Positions 1 to 9,043 of a stretch of DNA of 64,000 bases are shown piece after piece (the stretch's first letter is position 1; the number at the start of each line of letters is the position of its first letter). Origin of the DNA: Pirellulales bacterium (lineage in GTDB: Bacteria; Planctomycetota; Planctomycetia; Pirellulales; Thermoguttaceae); NCBI GenBank assembly GCA_020846145.1, contig JADLEL010000057.1:1-64000 (forward strand), read 5' to 3'. The notes below the pieces were generated by a model. That model saw only the letters and a program-made list of their open reading frames with translations, had not been told where the DNA came from and made no database searches. Both the position numbers and the translations under genes were made by a program.

Positions 1-164
1 CCACCCCAACCGACATGGTTTTAGGATAGGCACTTAGCGGAAAGCCGCTCCCGGCAATGCGAACCCGGACTTCTATCGCGTGTTGGAATCTGTTAGAATG
101 GCGGTCGTCAACGATCCCCGTTCGGACGGGCCGCGCCGACGACCGCGCAGAGTATAAAAGTTTT
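1..164. other. Left edge, no gene recognised
   Basis: I see no coding region with recognisable motifs in this stretch on either strand. It ends at a palindromic repeat element beginning near 165. Confidence 0.4.
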
Positions 165-369
165 GTAACCGTTCACAGGGGACTGTCCCGATTTTTGCGG
201 CGCAAAAGATGATGGTGCCGTAAATGTGCTTAATCGCCGCAAAAATGGGACTGTCCCCCCTTGCGCCGCGGGAAGGGGACAGGTCCATGTTTTCGGCCTA
301 CCGTTTGTCCAAAAATACGTTTTCACGCCGAAAAATGGACCAGTCCCCGACCGGGGCGTGATCGCTTAC
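165..369 (+). repeat. Family A two-hairpin element, copy 1
   Basis: About 205 bp made of two adjacent long hairpins. Hairpin 1 pairs 178-202 with 235-258 (one mismatch and one bulge); hairpin 2 pairs 275-297 with 327-348. The outer ends are imperfect inverted repeats (GTAACCGTTCAC against GTAAGCGATCAC). Near-identical copies lie at 27591-27796 (opposite strand) and 49147-49352. No transposase is encoded, so it resembles a MITE or a REP/BIME-type element. It ends 30 bp before the start of the following kinase gene. Confidence 0.85.
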
Positions 370-399
370 AAAGTTTTTTCGGGACGAGTGGAAAATCCC

Positions 400-2235
400 A
401 TGCAACTCGAACAAATCGGACCTTATCGGATCGTCGGCAGGCTGGGCAAGGGGGGCATGGGAACGGTCTTTCAAGCGGTGCATGTCGAGAACGGCGAGCC
501 GGCGGCCGTCAAGCTGCTCTCGGCGAATTTGGCCGAGGTGGAGGGCTTCCGCGACCGCTTCGAGGCCGAAATCGAAACCCTGCGGAAGCTCAACCATCCG
601 AATATCATCCGCTTGTTCGGCTTCGGCGAGCAGGACCGGCAACTGTTCTATGCCATGGAGTTGATCGCCGGCAGCAGCCTCGAAGAAGAATTGGGAAAGG
701 GGCGGCGCTTCGATTGGCGCGAAGTCGTGCGGATCGCCGTCGAAGTCTGCAAGGCCCTGCGGCACGCCCACGACCGCGGCATCATCCACCGCGACATCAA
801 GCCCGGCAATCTCCTGCTGCGCGTCGATGGACAGGTGAAAATCGCCGATTTCGGCATCGCCCGTTTCTTCGGCAACTCGAAATTGACCGTCGCCGGCTCG
901 ATCATCGGCACGGCCGAATACATGGCGCCGGAACAGGCGGCGGGCAAGCCCGTCGAGCCGCGGTCCGACCTCTACAGCCTGGGGGCCGTGATGTACGTGC
1001 TGTTGGCGCGGCGGCCGCTGTTCAAGGGCAAGTCGATCCGCGAAGTGCTCCACAAGCAGCAGTACGAAATTCCCGAGCCGCTCGGGCACTTCAATCCCGA
1101 CGTGCCCGAACCGTTGGAGCGGCTCATTGCGCAACTGCTGGAAAAGGAGCCTTCGCGGCGGATAGCTAATGCAACGGTTTTGGGGCGCTCGTTGGAATCG
1201 TTGCAGCAAGCGGTCGGCGAGCCGGGCGAAACCGTCGCGGCCGACGCCGCCGGGTATTTATCTCCCCCGACGGGCGAGAAAACGGCCGTTCCCCGCCCTC
1301 AAGCGGACATGGCGGAATCGAAGCCGCCCGATTTTCCGGCCACCTGCGATTTTCCCGCGCCCCCCGCCCGCGCGCCGACCGCCTACGTCGAACCCTCGTC
1401 CGATCCGCTGGCTCCGACCATCGCCTCCTCGGGCATTCCGGTGCTCGACGTCGAGCCGGAGGCCAAAAAGCCCGCGAATTCGCCGAGCCGTTTCGTGCCC
1501 GTCAGCGAAGCGGAATTGGGCCGCGTCGAAAAGGAAGTGCCGCCGCCGGTGTTCTCGCTGCATACCGTGATTTTGATCGCCGCGCTCTTGACGGTCGGCG
1601 GCGGAATGTGGTACTTTTTGCAGCCGCCGACGGCCGATGGGCTTTATCATCGCATTATGAGCCGCGTCGGCGATGAATCGATCGATTCGGTCCTTGCCGC
1701 CGAAGACGACATCCAAAAATTCCTGGACCTGTTTTCCGACGATCCGCGCACGAAAAAGATCCGCGGCTACCGGCGCGAAATCGAACTCCATCGCTTGGAG
1801 CGGAAACTCGCCTCCGCGGAGAACTCGTCGCCGGTCGTGCGGGCGCTCCTCGATGCGCTCGAATGCGCCCAAACCGATCCGGAAAAATGCGCCGCCGAAC
1901 TGCAAGCGGTCATCGACCTTTACGGTTCGCAGTCGGACTCGGCTTTGCCCGCCGACAACTACATCGAATTAGCCCGCCGCCGGCTGAAACAGCTTCGGCA
2001 AGAAATCGCGGACCTTGCCGCCGAACAACTTCCGCTCCTGCAAGCCCGCCTCGACCGCGCCGACGCCCTCAAGGACGCCGAACCCCATCGCGCCCAAACC
2101 ATGTACCGCGCCGTGGTCGAACTCTATTCCCCCAAACCCTGGGCCGCCCCCGCCGTCCAAAGAGCCAAGGCGGCGTTGAAAGAAGAGTCGAAAAACGATA
2201 AGATCGTGCCTGAAAATAAAGAAAAACAGAAGTAG
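400..2235 (+). CDS. Membrane-anchored Ser/Thr protein kinase
   Basis: A 611-aa Hanks-type kinase. The catalytic domain covers about residues 9-270: glycine loop GKGGMG, ATP-site lysine in AAVKLL, catalytic HRDIKPGN near residue 130, DFG near 150, and SDLYSLG of subdomain IX. A proline/alanine-rich linker follows, then one membrane segment near residues 387-408 and a helical, TPR-like C-terminal region that should lie outside the cytoplasm. The reading frame stays open upstream to 226, but that part is a palindromic repeat, so I start at the ATG at 400, where the kinase fold begins (MQLEQIGPYRIVG). No clear Shine-Dalgarno site is visible. Substrate and signal are unknown. Confidence 0.9.
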   Translation: MQLEQIGPYRIVGRLGKGGMGTVFQAVHVENGEPAAVKLLSANLAEVEGFRDRFEAEIETLRKLNHPNIIRLFGFGEQDRQLFYAMELIAGSSLEEELGKGRRFDWREVVRIAVEVCKALRHAHDRGIIHRDIKPGNLLLRVDGQVKIADFGIARFFGNSKLTVAGSIIGTAEYMAPEQAAGKPVEPRSDLYSLGAVMYVLLARRPLFKGKSIREVLHKQQYEIPEPLGHFNPDVPEPLERLIAQLLEKEPSRRIANATVLGRSLESLQQAVGEPGETVAADAAGYLSPPTGEKTAVPRPQADMAESKPPDFPATCDFPAPPARAPTAYVEPSSDPLAPTIASSGIPVLDVEPEAKKPANSPSRFVPVSEAELGRVEKEVPPPVFSLHTVILIAALLTVGGGMWYFLQPPTADGLYHRIMSRVGDESIDSVLAAEDDIQKFLDLFSDDPRTKKIRGYRREIELHRLERKLASAENSSPVVRALLDALECAQTDPEKCAAELQAVIDLYGSQSDSALPADNYIELARRRLKQLRQEIADLAAEQLPLLQARLDRADALKDAEPHRAQTMYRAVVELYSPKPWAAPAVQRAKAALKEESKNDKIVPENKEKQK

Positions 2236-2386
2236 TGCGGCCCGTTCCCAACCGAATGCCGGCGGAATAGTATTGCTTTCCGCTCTCGGTATCAAGCGGG
2301 CATTGCCTCGGACGGCGGTGCTGCGAATAATAGATTAGCGATTGCGTCGCCTCCCCATTCACTCGCTTGCCGAGAAGGAGCCGGCC

Positions 2387-2806
2387 ATGTCCGACGAACC
2401 ATTCAAATTGCTGTACGATGGCGAGTGCCCGTTCTGCCGCCGGGAAGTCGAATTTCTCAAACGCCGCGACCGGAAAAACAACCTGATCCTGGAGGACATC
2501 GCCGCCGTCGGCTTCGATCCCGCGCGGTATGGCCTGACGCAGGATGAGGCAATGGGCGTACTGCACGGCGTCCTGCCCGACGGGCGAATCGTGAGCCGCC
2601 TCGACGCCATTCGTCATGCCTATCGCGCCGCGGGCTTGGGTTGGCTCGTCGCGCCGACGGGCTTGCCGGGCGTTTCCTGGGCGCTCGACCGCTTGTACGG
2701 CGTCTTCGCCCGCAACCGCGTGCGCTGGGGAACGCTCTTCGGCAGACGGTGCGAAAGCGGAAAATGCGCGGTTGCCCCCGCAACGTCGAAACACAAACCG
2801 GCGTAG
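2387..2806 (+). CDS. DCC-family (DUF393) thiol-disulfide oxidoreductase-like protein
   Basis: A 139-aa protein. The family signature is at the N-terminus: LLYDGECPFC, the D-x-x-C-x-x-C arrangement that names the DCC group. These small proteins are predicted to have a thioredoxin-like fold, but the reaction is not established. The ATG at 2387 has AGGAG seven bases upstream and is preferred to the TTG at 2342. Its stop codon (2804-2806) abuts the stop of the convergent ispH gene. Confidence 0.85.
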   Translation: MSDEPFKLLYDGECPFCRREVEFLKRRDRKNNLILEDIAAVGFDPARYGLTQDEAMGVLHGVLPDGRIVSRLDAIRHAYRAAGLGWLVAPTGLPGVSWALDRLYGVFARNRVRWGTLFGRRCESGKCAVAPATSKHKPA

Positions 2807-3742
2807 CTAACTTCGGTCGATTGCTCGCAAGGGATCCGGCAGCGCGAAACGGATTTGCTCTAGGCGAATGCAGCGCGTTTCCACCGTGGCGCGAAAATTC
2901 CCGCATAAAAAGGCCACGCACTTTTCCACGATCGACTCCGGCGCGCTTGCCCCCGCGCTAACCACCACGGTCATCTCGTCGCGAAACCAGCCGAGATCGA
3001 TATCGTCCGGTCCGTCGATCAATTGCGCAATCACCCCATGCGACCGGGCAAGTTCCGCCAACCGCTGGCTGTTCGAGCTGTTCCGGCTGCCCACGACCAA
3101 CAGCAAATCGGCTTCGTCGGCCAGCAACTTGACCGCTTCTTGCCGGTTCTGGGTGGCATAGCAAATATCCTCCCGCGCCGGGCCGGCAATTTTCGGAAAC
3201 CGCTCCCGCAATCGGCCAATGATGATCGCCGCGTCCTCGGCCGAGAGAGTGGTTTGCGTCAGATAGGCGACTTTCGCATCGTTTGCAAGTTTCAATTGAT
3301 CGACATCGAAGAGGTCTTTCACCAGAACCATCGCATCGGGGGCCTCGCCCATCGTGCCGACGACTTCATCGTGGCCGGGGTGGCCGATGAGAACAATCGT
3401 ATAACCTTCGCGCGCGAAACGGATCGCTTCGGTATGGACTTTCGTTACCAACGGACAAGTCGCGTCGATGGTTTTCAATCCGCGCTCGGATGCTTTTCGG
3501 CGAATTTCGGGAGGGACACCGTGCGCCGAGTAGAGAAGATGGGCGCCCTGGGGAACCTCATTGAGATCGTTGACGAAAACCGCTCCTTCCGCCCGAAAAT
3601 GCTCGACCACCCAGCGGTTGTGGACAATCTCGTGATAGACGTACAATGGCGTACCGAACGCCCGAATTGCCCGTTCGAGGCTTTCAATCGCCATATTCAC
3701 CCCGGCGCAAAAGCCCCGGGGACTAGCTAATAGAATCTGCAT
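2807..3742 (-). CDS. ispH: 4-hydroxy-3-methylbut-2-enyl diphosphate reductase
   Basis: A 311-aa IspH (LytB), the last enzyme of the MEP pathway, which reduces HMBPP to IPP and DMAPP using a [4Fe-4S] cluster. The three cluster cysteines are visible: GFCAGV near residue 12, DATCPLV near 95 and ICYATQ near 195. The substrate-binding SAHGV, GHPGHDE and TQTTLS motifs are present. The start has AGAGG a few bases upstream. It is divergent from hpnC, so isoprenoid precursor supply sits next to squalene synthesis. Length is normal for the family. Confidence 0.96.
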   Translation of the reverse strand: MQILLASPRGFCAGVNMAIESLERAIRAFGTPLYVYHEIVHNRWVVEHFRAEGAVFVNDLNEVPQGAHLLYSAHGVPPEIRRKASERGLKTIDATCPLVTKVHTEAIRFAREGYTIVLIGHPGHDEVVGTMGEAPDAMVLVKDLFDVDQLKLANDAKVAYLTQTTLSAEDAAIIIGRLRERFPKIAGPAREDICYATQNRQEAVKLLADEADLLLVVGSRNSSNSQRLAELARSHGVIAQLIDGPDDIDLGWFRDEMTVVVSAGASAPESIVEKCVAFLCGNFRATVETRCIRLEQIRFALPDPLRAIDRS

Positions 3743-3773
3743 GGTTTCCTCTCAGGTTCAGATAAATCATAAT

Positions 3774-3808
3774 AGGAGGAGAGGGGAGAGGGGAGAGGGG
3801 AGAGAGAA
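3774..3808 (+). repeat. GGGGAGA simple repeat between ispH and hpnC
   Basis: Purine-rich tandem heptamers (GGGGAGA) on the plus strand, so pyrimidine-rich in the ispH leader. It resembles the CCCCTAT leader repeats elsewhere in the window. Confidence 0.7.
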
Positions 3809-3879
3809 CGGAGAACGGGGCGAAGTAGCTCCCCATATTCTTTTCAAGACCAAAAGCCAAAGAACCAAGACCTATCTCC

Positions 3880-4803
3880 ATGCAATCCTTCGCTCAGGAA
3901 CTCGCCAAATACGGCCCGCAAACGCACCCGCCGGAAAAGGCGCTCACGCCTCGCCGGGCGAGAAAATACTGCCGAAAGCTTGCCCGGCGGCACTACGAGA
4001 ATTTTACCGTGGCAAGTTTTTTGCTTCCGCGAAGATTGAAGCAGCACTTTTACAACGTCTATGCCTACTGCCGTTGGGCCGACGATCTGGCCGACGAAAC
4101 CGGCGATCCGAAAAAAAGCCTCGCGCTGTTGGAGTGGTGGGAAAGGCAACTCCGCGATTGTTTTCGCGGACGAGCGGCCCATCCGGTCTTCGTCGCCCTG
4201 GCCGAAACGATCAAAAAGTTCAAAATTCCCCCCGATCCTTTCGTCGATCTGCTGGCCGCCTTCCGCCAGGACCAGCGGGTAACGCGTTACGAGTCGATCG
4301 ATCGGCTGCTGGACTATTGCCGCTATTCGGCCAATCCGGTGGGCCGTCTCGTGCTTTATCTGGGGGAATGCTTCTCGGCGGAACGCGCCCGGTTGGCCGA
4401 TTCGGTCTGTACGGGCCTGCAATTGGCGAACTTCTGCCAGGATGTCGCCCGCGATTGGGAGCGCGGTCGGATTTATCTGCCGTTGGCCGATTGCCACCGT
4501 TACGGCTACTCCGAGTCGGACTTCGAGAAGCACGCGTGCAACGAGGCTTTCCGCCGGCTGCTGGCCGCCGAGGTCGAGCAGGCCGAGGGCTTTCTCCGTG
4601 CCGGCCTGCCGTTGGTCGAAACCCTGCCCTCCGAGTTGCAGTTGGACGTCGCGCTGTTCATACACGGCGGACTGGCGCTCCTGCAGGCGATCCGCCGCCG
4701 AAATTACGATGTCTGGACCCAGCGGCCCACCGTCGCTAAAATGGAAAAAATCGGGCTCCTGGCGAAATGCTGGTGGCGGCAACAAACCGGCAAAGAAGCT
4801 TGA
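3880..4803 (+). CDS. hpnC: Squalene synthase HpnC
   Basis: A 307-aa trans-isoprenyl diphosphate synthase of the squalene/phytoene synthase family. The two Asp-rich motifs are WADDLADE and FCQDVARDWERGR. The N-terminal layout (HYENFTVASFLLP) matches HpnC. In the three-step bacterial route HpnC converts presqualene diphosphate made by HpnD to hydroxysqualene, and HpnE reduces this to squalene. hpnD starts 45 bp downstream and hpnE follows. No strong Shine-Dalgarno site is visible. Confidence 0.93.
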   Translation: MQSFAQELAKYGPQTHPPEKALTPRRARKYCRKLARRHYENFTVASFLLPRRLKQHFYNVYAYCRWADDLADETGDPKKSLALLEWWERQLRDCFRGRAAHPVFVALAETIKKFKIPPDPFVDLLAAFRQDQRVTRYESIDRLLDYCRYSANPVGRLVLYLGECFSAERARLADSVCTGLQLANFCQDVARDWERGRIYLPLADCHRYGYSESDFEKHACNEAFRRLLAAEVEQAEGFLRAGLPLVETLPSELQLDVALFIHGGLALLQAIRRRNYDVWTQRPTVAKMEKIGLLAKCWWRQQTGKEA

Positions 4804-4848
4804 TTCGATAAGCGATGGCACGGCAGTATGCAAGCGATAAATTTTCCC

Positions 4849-5829
4849 ATGAAAACCCTTGAAGAAAGCTATACCCATTGCCGTGAAATCATCCGTCGAT
4901 CGCACTCGAATTTCCTACTCGCGTTTCTCCTGCTTCCGCCCATGCAGCGCAGAGCGATGGAAGCAATCTACGCATTCATGCGTTATGCCGATGATGTAGT
5001 CGATGAAAGGCAAACTCTCGATACTGCGGGAATCTCCGATGCAACGGCCAATAATCGACGGGGAGGACTCGATTTTTGCCGCTGGTTGCTGGTCGATATC
5101 TATCGAACGACGCTGCGCGATTCCAGTTTTGAAAACGCGATTGTCCATCCGAAAGAATTTCCCAAAAAAACGGCAAGTATCGGCAAGAGCATATCGCCCG
5201 CGTTGATCGACTCGATCGAGCGATTCCAAATTCCCTACGAGTATTTCGTCGCACTTCTCGATGGCGTGGAGATGGACTTGACGAAAACCCACTATCAGAC
5301 TTTCGCAGAACTTGAATTCTATTGCGAACGCGTCGCCTCCGCCGTAGGGCTGGCGTGCATTCACATTTGGGGATTCGAAGGCCGCGGCACGCCGGCGGAA
5401 AAAGAAGTCTATGAACTCGCCCGCAAAGTCGGCATCGCCTATCAACTTACCAATATTCTCCGCGACTTGAAAGAAGACGCCGCCATGGGCCGGGTTTATC
5501 TGCCGCTCGACGAAATCTCCGCAGCGGGCTATTCGGCGGAAGAACTGATCGGCGGCGGCGTCAACGCGGCCTTCGAGAAATTGATGCAATGTCAGATTGA
5601 TCGGGCGGAAGACTACTATCGTGCGAGCCGCGAACTGTACGTCCGGCTGATGCCCGAGGGAAAAAAAATCTTCGGCCTGATGACCACCACCTATCATGCG
5701 ATTTTGAAAAGAATTGCCGCCAATCCCGCTGCCATTTTCACAAGACGCATTCGGCCGGGCAAACTCGATAGCAGCCTACTCTTTGCCCAATGGTTTTTTT
5801 CCGCACCGCCGAAGGAACTTTTGTTTTAG
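4849..5829 (+). CDS. hpnD: Presqualene diphosphate synthase HpnD
   Basis: A 326-aa squalene/phytoene synthase-family enzyme condensing two farnesyl diphosphates to presqualene diphosphate. The Asp-rich motifs are YADDVVDE and NILRDLKEDAAMGR; the N-terminus SYTHCREIIRRSHSNF is typical of HpnD. I start at the ATG at 4849 (MKTLEESY), which fits the family; an in-frame ATG at 4828 would add seven residues. It is the second gene of the hpnCDE run. Just after the stop is an ATTCAGGGTTTAGG motif complementary to the CCCTGAA repeat before hpnE. Confidence 0.93.
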   Translation: MKTLEESYTHCREIIRRSHSNFLLAFLLLPPMQRRAMEAIYAFMRYADDVVDERQTLDTAGISDATANNRRGGLDFCRWLLVDIYRTTLRDSSFENAIVHPKEFPKKTASIGKSISPALIDSIERFQIPYEYFVALLDGVEMDLTKTHYQTFAELEFYCERVASAVGLACIHIWGFEGRGTPAEKEVYELARKVGIAYQLTNILRDLKEDAAMGRVYLPLDEISAAGYSAEELIGGGVNAAFEKLMQCQIDRAEDYYRASRELYVRLMPEGKKIFGLMTTTYHAILKRIAANPAAIFTRRIRPGKLDSSLLFAQWFFSAPPKELLF

Positions 5830-5832
5830 GAA

Positions 5833-5914
5833 GCAGCATTCAGGGTTTAGGAAGCGGTATCCAGATTTGATGAAGTGTGTTACATAAACCCTGAACCCTG
5901 AACCCTGAATCCTA
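5833..5914 (+). repeat. Complementary simple repeats spanning the hpnD-hpnE spacer
   Basis: After the hpnD stop lies ATTCAGGGTTTAGGAAG; before the hpnE start lie three CCCTGAA units (5888-5914). The two are complementary and could pair across the spacer. No Shine-Dalgarno site is seen between the repeat and the hpnE ATG. Confidence 0.7.
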
Positions 5915-5917
5915 AGA

Positions 5918-7414
5918 ATGCCCCAATCCATGTCGAACTCGATCGCCGTCATCGGCGGCGGGCTGGCCGGGCTGGCCGCCGCCGAAGCCGCCTGTCGCTT
6001 CGGCTTGCGCGTGGAGCTTTTCGAGCAAGCGGCCTCGCTGGGCGGCCGCGCCGGCTCGTTCGTCGAGCCGTACAACGATCGACTCGTCGATTTCGGCCGG
6101 CACGCGGCAATGGGCTGCTGCACGAATTTCCTCGATTTCTGCCGCCGCACGGGCGCGGCCGATTGCTTCCGCCGCGAAAAAACGCTGCATTTCCTCGGTC
6201 CCGACAACCGCGTCCGCCGGTTCGCTCCCTCGCGCTGGCTGCCCGCCCCCTTTCACCTGATCCCCGAACTGAAAAAACTGGATTTTATCTCTCCCAACGA
6301 TCGGCGGGATATCGTCGGCGCGATCAAGCAACTCGCGAAAGATGATTCCCCATCGACTTTCGGCGATTGGCTGAGGAAGCAAAACCAGTCGAAGCAGGCG
6401 GTCGAACTTTTTTGGTCGGTCATCATTCAAAGCGCGCTCGGCGAGACGGTGGATCACGTTACGTTTTCGGCTGCGCGAAAAGTTTTCGTCGAGGGATTCC
6501 TCGCTTCCCGGACCGCCGGCGATATGATCTTGTCCAGCGTGCCCCTCGCGGAAATTTTCGACGAGCGCGTCGCCCATCGGCTGATCGAATGCGGCGCGAC
6601 GATCCATCGCCGCCGCCGCGCCATGTGGATCGAAAGCGACGATAACGGCCAACTTTCACTGGTCGCGGCCGACGGCGATGTACGCGAGTTCGACCGGATC
6701 GTCCTCGCCGTGCCGTGGCATCAGGCGGCGGGCCTTTTCCCGCCGATGCTGTTGGAGGAGTTGCCCGAACTCTCGGCCGTGCAAAATCTCGTTCCCGGCG
6801 CGATCGCCGCCGTGCATCTTTGGTTCGACCGCCCGATTACTCGTCTGCCTCATGCGATTTTCACCGGAAAACTCTCGCAATGGATTTTCGACTCGCCCTC
6901 GCAGGCCGAGACCGGGTGCCATGCCCACGCTTGCCGTGGGCATGAGGGGAACTCCGTGCAAACTCCACAAGCCCACGGCAAGCGTGGGCATGGCGTCGAA
7001 CGACCAAACGACATACCCGCAACTTACTATCAAGTTATCGTCAGCGCCGCGCATCGCCTGACTGCCGACGCAAAAGACGCCCTGCTCGATCGCGTTCTCG
7101 AGGAACTTGCCGAAGCCTTTCCCGAGACTCGCTCTGCCCGGCTGTTGCATTCTCGCGTCGTCGTGCAACCGCAGGCGGTGTTTTCCATGCAACCGGGCGC
7201 GGACAAATACCGCCCTTCGCAAACGGCGTCGCTGCCGAATTTATTTCTCGCCGGCGACTGGACCGAAACCGGCTGGCCCGCTACGATGGAAGGCGCCGTC
7301 CGCAGCGGCTATTTGGCCGTCGAGAGCCTGCTACGGAGCCTGGGCCGATCCGAGAAAATCCTCGTGCCCGACTTGCCACACGGTTTCTGGGCGAGAAAAA
7401 TCCTCGGAGTTTAA
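5918..7414 (+). CDS. hpnE: Hydroxysqualene dehydroxylase HpnE, with an in-frame repeat insertion
   Basis: A 498-aa FAD-dependent amine-oxidase-family protein. The N-terminal dinucleotide fold is AVIGGGLAGLAAAEAA followed by LGGRAGSF, and the C-terminal FAD motif is LFLAGDWTETGWPATMEGAVRSG. It completes the HpnCDE route to squalene. Residues about 334-359 are encoded by a 77-bp palindromic repeat (6918-6994) that reads through in frame as Cys/His/Gly-rich sequence, between WIFDSPSQAE and ATYYQVIVSAAHRL, segments that would normally be close together. The ATG at 5930 (MSNSIAVIGGG) is an equally good start. It is preceded by CCCTGAA repeats. Confidence 0.92.
   Translation: MPQSMSNSIAVIGGGLAGLAAAEAACRFGLRVELFEQAASLGGRAGSFVEPYNDRLVDFGRHAAMGCCTNFLDFCRRTGAADCFRREKTLHFLGPDNRVRRFAPSRWLPAPFHLIPELKKLDFISPNDRRDIVGAIKQLAKDDSPSTFGDWLRKQNQSKQAVELFWSVIIQSALGETVDHVTFSAARKVFVEGFLASRTAGDMILSSVPLAEIFDERVAHRLIECGATIHRRRRAMWIESDDNGQLSLVAADGDVREFDRIVLAVPWHQAAGLFPPMLLEELPELSAVQNLVPGAIAAVHLWFDRPITRLPHAIFTGKLSQWIFDSPSQAETGCHAHACRGHEGNSVQTPQAHGKRGHGVERPNDIPATYYQVIVSAAHRLTADAKDALLDRVLEELAEAFPETRSARLLHSRVVVQPQAVFSMQPGADKYRPSQTASLPNLFLAGDWTETGWPATMEGAVRSGYLAVESLLRSLGRSEKILVPDLPHGFWARKILGV
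6918..6994 (+). repeat. Family C palindrome inside hpnE
   Basis: Perfect 24-bp inverted arms at 6918-6941 and 6971-6994 (core CCCACGCTTGCCGTGGGC) around a 29-bp centre. The same element is in the permease gene at 12066-12170 and as a single arm at 43640-43667. It lies wholly inside an open reading frame. Confidence 0.92.
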
Positions 7415-7493
7415 AATTGGTCATTGAAAACCCGCAAGCGACGATGATGCATCAATTGCTTTCCCCCTTCCCCCTTCCGCCTTCCGCCTTCGC

Positions 7494-8816
7494 ATGAAAA
7501 TCGTCTATCTCCTCGCCGGCGCGGGCGGAATGTATTGCGGGAGTTGCCTCCACGGCAACACGCTGGTCGCCGGGCTGCGAAATCTCGGCGCGGACGCCCT
7601 GCTCGCGCCGCTTTATACTCCCCTTCGGACCGACGAGGAGAACCAGAGCATCGCCCGCGTGGCCTTCGGAGGCGTCAACGTTTATCTCCAGGAGCATTCC
7701 GCACTCTTCCGCCACACGCCGTGGTTTCTCGACCGGCTCTTCGACCGACCCGGCTTGTTGCGTTGGTTATCGCGGCGTAGTTCCACGATCCGGCCGGAAA
7801 ACTTGGGTGCCATGACCGTCTCGATGCTCCAAGGCGAAACGGGACACCAAAAAAAGGAAGTTGAAAAACTCGTCGTCTGGCTGCAAGAGATACGGCCCGA
7901 CATAGTGCATCTGAACAACGTGATTCTCATCGGCCCGGCGCGGGAAATCCGCCGCGAGTTGGGTGTGCCCGTCGTCTGCTCGCTCACCGGCGAAGACTCG
8001 TTCCTGGAAAAACTGCTCGAACCGCATTATTCCGCCGCCCGCGAACTGCTTCGCCGACGGGCCGCCGAACTCGACGGCCTGACCGCTATGAACCGCTACT
8101 TCGCCGATTTCATGGCCGATTATCTCGACGTCCCCCGCTCGAAGATCGAAGTCATCCCGCCCGGCTTGAATCTCTCCGGCTATGGCCCAAAGCCGGCTTA
8201 TCGCACGGACTGGCGGTCGTCTTGCGTCATCGGTTTTCTCGCGCGGGTATGTCCCGAAAAAGGTTTGCACCTGCTGGCGGAAGCGGTCCACTTATTATCC
8301 CAAGAAGCTTCCCTGCCGCCGATTCGACTCCGCGCGGCGGGCTATCTCGATCCGGCCGACCGCTGGTATTTGGAAAACATTCACCATCAATTTGCCGATT
8401 GGGGCATCGCCGATCAATTCGAATACGCGGGCGAGTTGGACCACGCCGAGAAGATCGATTTTCTCGCATCGCTGGATGTCTTCAGTGTGCCGACGATCTA
8501 TCGCGAAAGCAAGGGCCTCTCGATTCTCGAAGCCTTCGCCGCCGGCGTCCCGGCCGTCCTCCCGCGGCACGGCACATTTCCCGAGATGCTCGAAATCACC
8601 GGCGGCGGCCTGCTCTGCGAGCCGGGAAAGCCCGCTGCGTTGGCCGAAGCCCTCAAAACCCTAATCCTCCACCCCGACCAAGCCCAAACCGCCGGCCTCC
8701 AGGCTCAACAAAGAGTGCGAGAACGATATAATGTAGAACGAATGGCTCGGAATATGTTGGAGTGGTATCGGAAGATAGGGGATAGGGGATGGGGGAAAGT
8801 AAAAGCCGCTTGCTGA
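7494..8816 (+). CDS. GT4-family glycosyltransferase
   Basis: A 440-aa GT-B fold glycosyltransferase. The N-terminal domain starts MKIVYLLAGAGGMYCGSCLHG; the C-terminal donor-binding domain has GFLARVCPEKGLHLLAEA and the E-x7-E motif in ESKGLSILEAFAAGVP. Acceptor and sugar are unknown; its place after hpnCDE suggests a lipid or envelope substrate, which is inference only. The leader is a CCCCTTC/CGCCTTC pyrimidine repeat ending three bases before the ATG, with no Shine-Dalgarno site. The last codons run into GGGGATA repeats (8774-8795), so the C-terminal tail KIGDRGWGKVKAAC is repeat-derived. Confidence 0.88.
   Translation: MKIVYLLAGAGGMYCGSCLHGNTLVAGLRNLGADALLAPLYTPLRTDEENQSIARVAFGGVNVYLQEHSALFRHTPWFLDRLFDRPGLLRWLSRRSSTIRPENLGAMTVSMLQGETGHQKKEVEKLVVWLQEIRPDIVHLNNVILIGPAREIRRELGVPVVCSLTGEDSFLEKLLEPHYSAARELLRRRAAELDGLTAMNRYFADFMADYLDVPRSKIEVIPPGLNLSGYGPKPAYRTDWRSSCVIGFLARVCPEKGLHLLAEAVHLLSQEASLPPIRLRAAGYLDPADRWYLENIHHQFADWGIADQFEYAGELDHAEKIDFLASLDVFSVPTIYRESKGLSILEAFAAGVPAVLPRHGTFPEMLEITGGGLLCEPGKPAALAEALKTLILHPDQAQTAGLQAQQRVRERYNVERMARNMLEWYRKIGDRGWGKVKAAC
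8774..8795 (+). repeat. GGGGATA simple repeat at the end of the glycosyltransferase gene
   Basis: Tandem GGGGATA units inside the last codons. They are the complement of the CCCCTAT block before the next gene (9044-9070). Confidence 0.75.
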
Positions 8817-8860
8817 ATTGCGACCGTTATGTACCTGTCCAACATCAACTCCGCGATTTT

Positions 8861-8916
8861 CTCGTTCCCAGGCTCCCGCCTGGGAACGCAATGTCCGCGA
8901 GGCTCCCGCCTCGCAG
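8861..8916 (+). repeat. Family G hairpin repeat (TCGTTCCCAGGCTCC type)
   Basis: A hairpin of TCGTTCCCAGGC against GCCTGGGAACG, followed by a second small hairpin GCGAGGC/GCCTCGC. Related sequence is duplicated at 62517-62664. Confidence 0.75.
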
Positions 8917-9043
8917 AATCGCCAACCAAACCGTGCCCGCATTGAACAAAACGCGGTCTTGATACTGGATTGGTTCTATCAACAGACATTACATTACCAA
9001 CGATCCACTTAATCCGCATGCATGTGGGGCACTAAACTTTTTT

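Noticed and set aside
226-399. N-terminal extension of the first kinase
   Set aside because: It translates the family A repeat; the kinase fold begins at the ATG at 400.
3741-4739. 332-codon frame overlapping hpnC
   Set aside because: It is an Arg-rich shadow of hpnC in another frame.
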